Source of the DNA: Alphaproteobacteria bacterium
GTDB lineage: Bacteria > Pseudomonadota > Alphaproteobacteria > Rhizobiales > Rhizobiaceae
Direction: 5' to 3'
NCBI GenBank assembly: GCA_030428345.1
Contig: JAUIBM010000197.1
Span: forward strand, 1-6,206
Length of the DNA: 6,206 bases
The position numbers were made by a program, and so were the translations under genes. The notes beneath the pieces are model-generated. The model had not been told where the DNA came from, searched no databases, and was given only the letters and a program-made list of their open reading frames with translations. Shown here piece by piece: positions 5,303-6,206 of this stretch (positions within the stretch are counted from its first letter, which is position 1; each line of letters opens with the position of its first letter).

Positions 5303-6206
5303 TGGATCCGCTCCTGCTTGCTGCGCTCGGCTTCTGCGTGATGCTCCTGCTGATCGCGCTGCACGTGCCGATCGGCATCGCGATGGCGCTTGTCGGGGTG
5401 GCCGGCTTCGCCCAGGTCACGGGCTGGGGGCCCGCTCTGTCGCTGATGGCGAGCGAGCCGGCCTCGGCCATGGGTAATCTGGACCTGGCCGTCATCCCGC
5501 TTTTCATGCTCATGGGCAGCCTGGCCGCGGCCGGAGGGTTGGCTTCCGACGTCTACGAGATGGCCAACGCCCTGTTCGGCCATCGTCGCGGCGGTCTTGC
5601 CACGACTACCGTTGTCGCCAGCGCCGGATTTGGCGCGATCTGCGGGTCCGGTGTCGCCACCACCGCCACCTTCGGACGCGTTGCCATGCCGGAAATGCTG
5701 TCGCGGGGCTATCAGCCGGGGCTTGCGGCTGGGTCGATCGCAGCCGGTGGCACGCTTGGTATCATCGTTCCCCCTTCCAGCATGATGATCCTCTACGCGG
5801 TCCTTACCGAGCAGTCTGTGCTCGAACTGTTCACCGCCGCCATCGTCCCGGCAGCATTGGCGGTGCTGCTCTACGCGATTGCGGTGCAGGTTGCGGTCGC
5901 CCGGAATCCGGAGGCCGCGCCGAGGGCCGAAAAAATGCCTTTGAGGGAAAGGCTCTCCGCGGTTGCACACGGCTGGAGCGTGATCGTGCTGGCCGTTGTC
6001 GTTCTGGGCGGGATCTATTCCGGCATCTTCACGGTAAACGAGGCTGCTGCGGTCGGCGTCGTGATCGCCTTCCTGTTCGGCGTAGCGCGTCGCCGGATCG
6101 ATCGCCGGACATTCCTGCGGGTGATGTCCGAAGCAAGCGCCGCGACGGCCATGATCTACATCATGGTCTTCGGGGCCACGATCTTTTCCTATTTCGTAGC
6201 TGTCAC
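5302..6206 (+). CDS. dctM: TRAP transporter large membrane subunit DctM, 5' part
   Basis: The frame is open to the right window edge, giving 301 residues of a protein usually about 420-450 long. DctM is the ion-coupled transport channel of the TRAP system and sits in the inner membrane with DctQ. Family landmarks: a hydrophobic N-terminal helix at about 4-20 followed by 'HVPIGIAM' (21-28), 'DLAVIPLFMLMG' (61-72), the 'SAGFGAICGSGVATTATFG' region (107-125), 'MPEMLSRGY' (129-137) and 'GTLGIIVPPSSMMILYA' (150-166), which carries the highly conserved Pro-Pro-Ser of the transport core. Further helices lie at about 174-196 and 226-246. ATG 5302 is preferred, with AAGGAA (5287-5292) 9 nt upstream; the in-frame GTG at 5299 directly before it would add one residue. 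The substrate-binding subunit (DctP or TAXI type) is not in the window and may lie downstream or elsewhere. Confidence 0.95.
   Translation, partial: MDPLLLAALGFCVMLLLIALHVPIGIAMALVGVAGFAQVTGWGPALSLMASEPASAMGNLDLAVIPLFMLMGSLAAAGGLASDVYEMANALFGHRRGGLATTTVVASAGFGAICGSGVATTATFGRVAMPEMLSRGYQPGLAAGSIAAGGTLGIIVPPSSMMILYAVLTEQSVLELFTAAIVPAALAVLLYAIAVQVAVARNPEAAPRAEKMPLRERLSAVAHGWSVIVLAVVVLGGIYSGIFTVNEAAAVGVVIAFLFGVARRRIDRRTFLRVMSEASAATAMIYIMVFGATIFSYFVAV

Noticed and set aside
3619..5970. A 783-codon open frame on the minus strand antisense to the hydroxylase, dctQ and dctM
   Set aside because: Its product is rich in Arg, His, Gln, Gly and Pro with no recognisable domain, and it lies opposite three well-supported genes. 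Long antisense frames arise readily in GC-rich coding DNA.
1..6206. CRISPR arrays, insertion sequences, tRNA or rRNA genes
   Set aside because: No regularly spaced direct repeats, transposase motifs, terminal inverted repeats or recognisable structural RNA were seen on either strand by reading.

Overview
The window is a GC-rich, densely coded stretch of bacterial chromosome or large replicon with every supported gene on the + strand. Gene content (BKACE, beta-class-like GST, FGly-type sulfatase, MhpA-type flavin hydroxylase, TRAP transporter) and base composition suggest a proteobacterium, most likely an alphaproteobacterium. This is inference: no rRNA, tRNA or other phylogenetic marker is present.

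Layout: (1) 1-487 is the 3' part of a beta-keto acid cleavage enzyme (BKACE, formerly DUF849). (2) 504-1118 is a complete glutathione S-transferase of the beta-class type. (3) 1138-2805 is a complete type I (formylglycine) sulfatase-superfamily hydrolase. These three are separated by only 16 and 19 nt and look like one transcription unit. (4) 2806-2991 is a 186-nt gap holding a GC hairpin at the sulfatase stop codon and a perfect 9-bp inverted repeat, a candidate operator or structured leader. (5) 2992-4593 is a complete MhpA-like FAD-dependent aromatic hydroxylase. (6) 4594-4725 is a 132-nt gap with a 12-bp palindrome just before the next ribosome binding site. (7) 4726-5259 is the small TRAP membrane subunit DctQ. 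(8) 5302 to the end is the large TRAP membrane subunit DctM, cut by the window edge after 301 codons.

Taken together this looks like an accessory catabolic island: uptake of an organic anion by the TRAP system, removal of a sulfate (or phosphonate/phosphate) ester by the sulfatase-like enzyme, ring hydroxylation by the flavoprotein, a glutathione-dependent step by the GST, and late beta-keto acid processing by BKACE. The families are well supported. The order of steps and the substrate are inference. No ring-cleavage enzyme, regulator, TRAP binding protein, formylglycine-generating enzyme, CRISPR array, mobile element or RNA gene is visible in the window.
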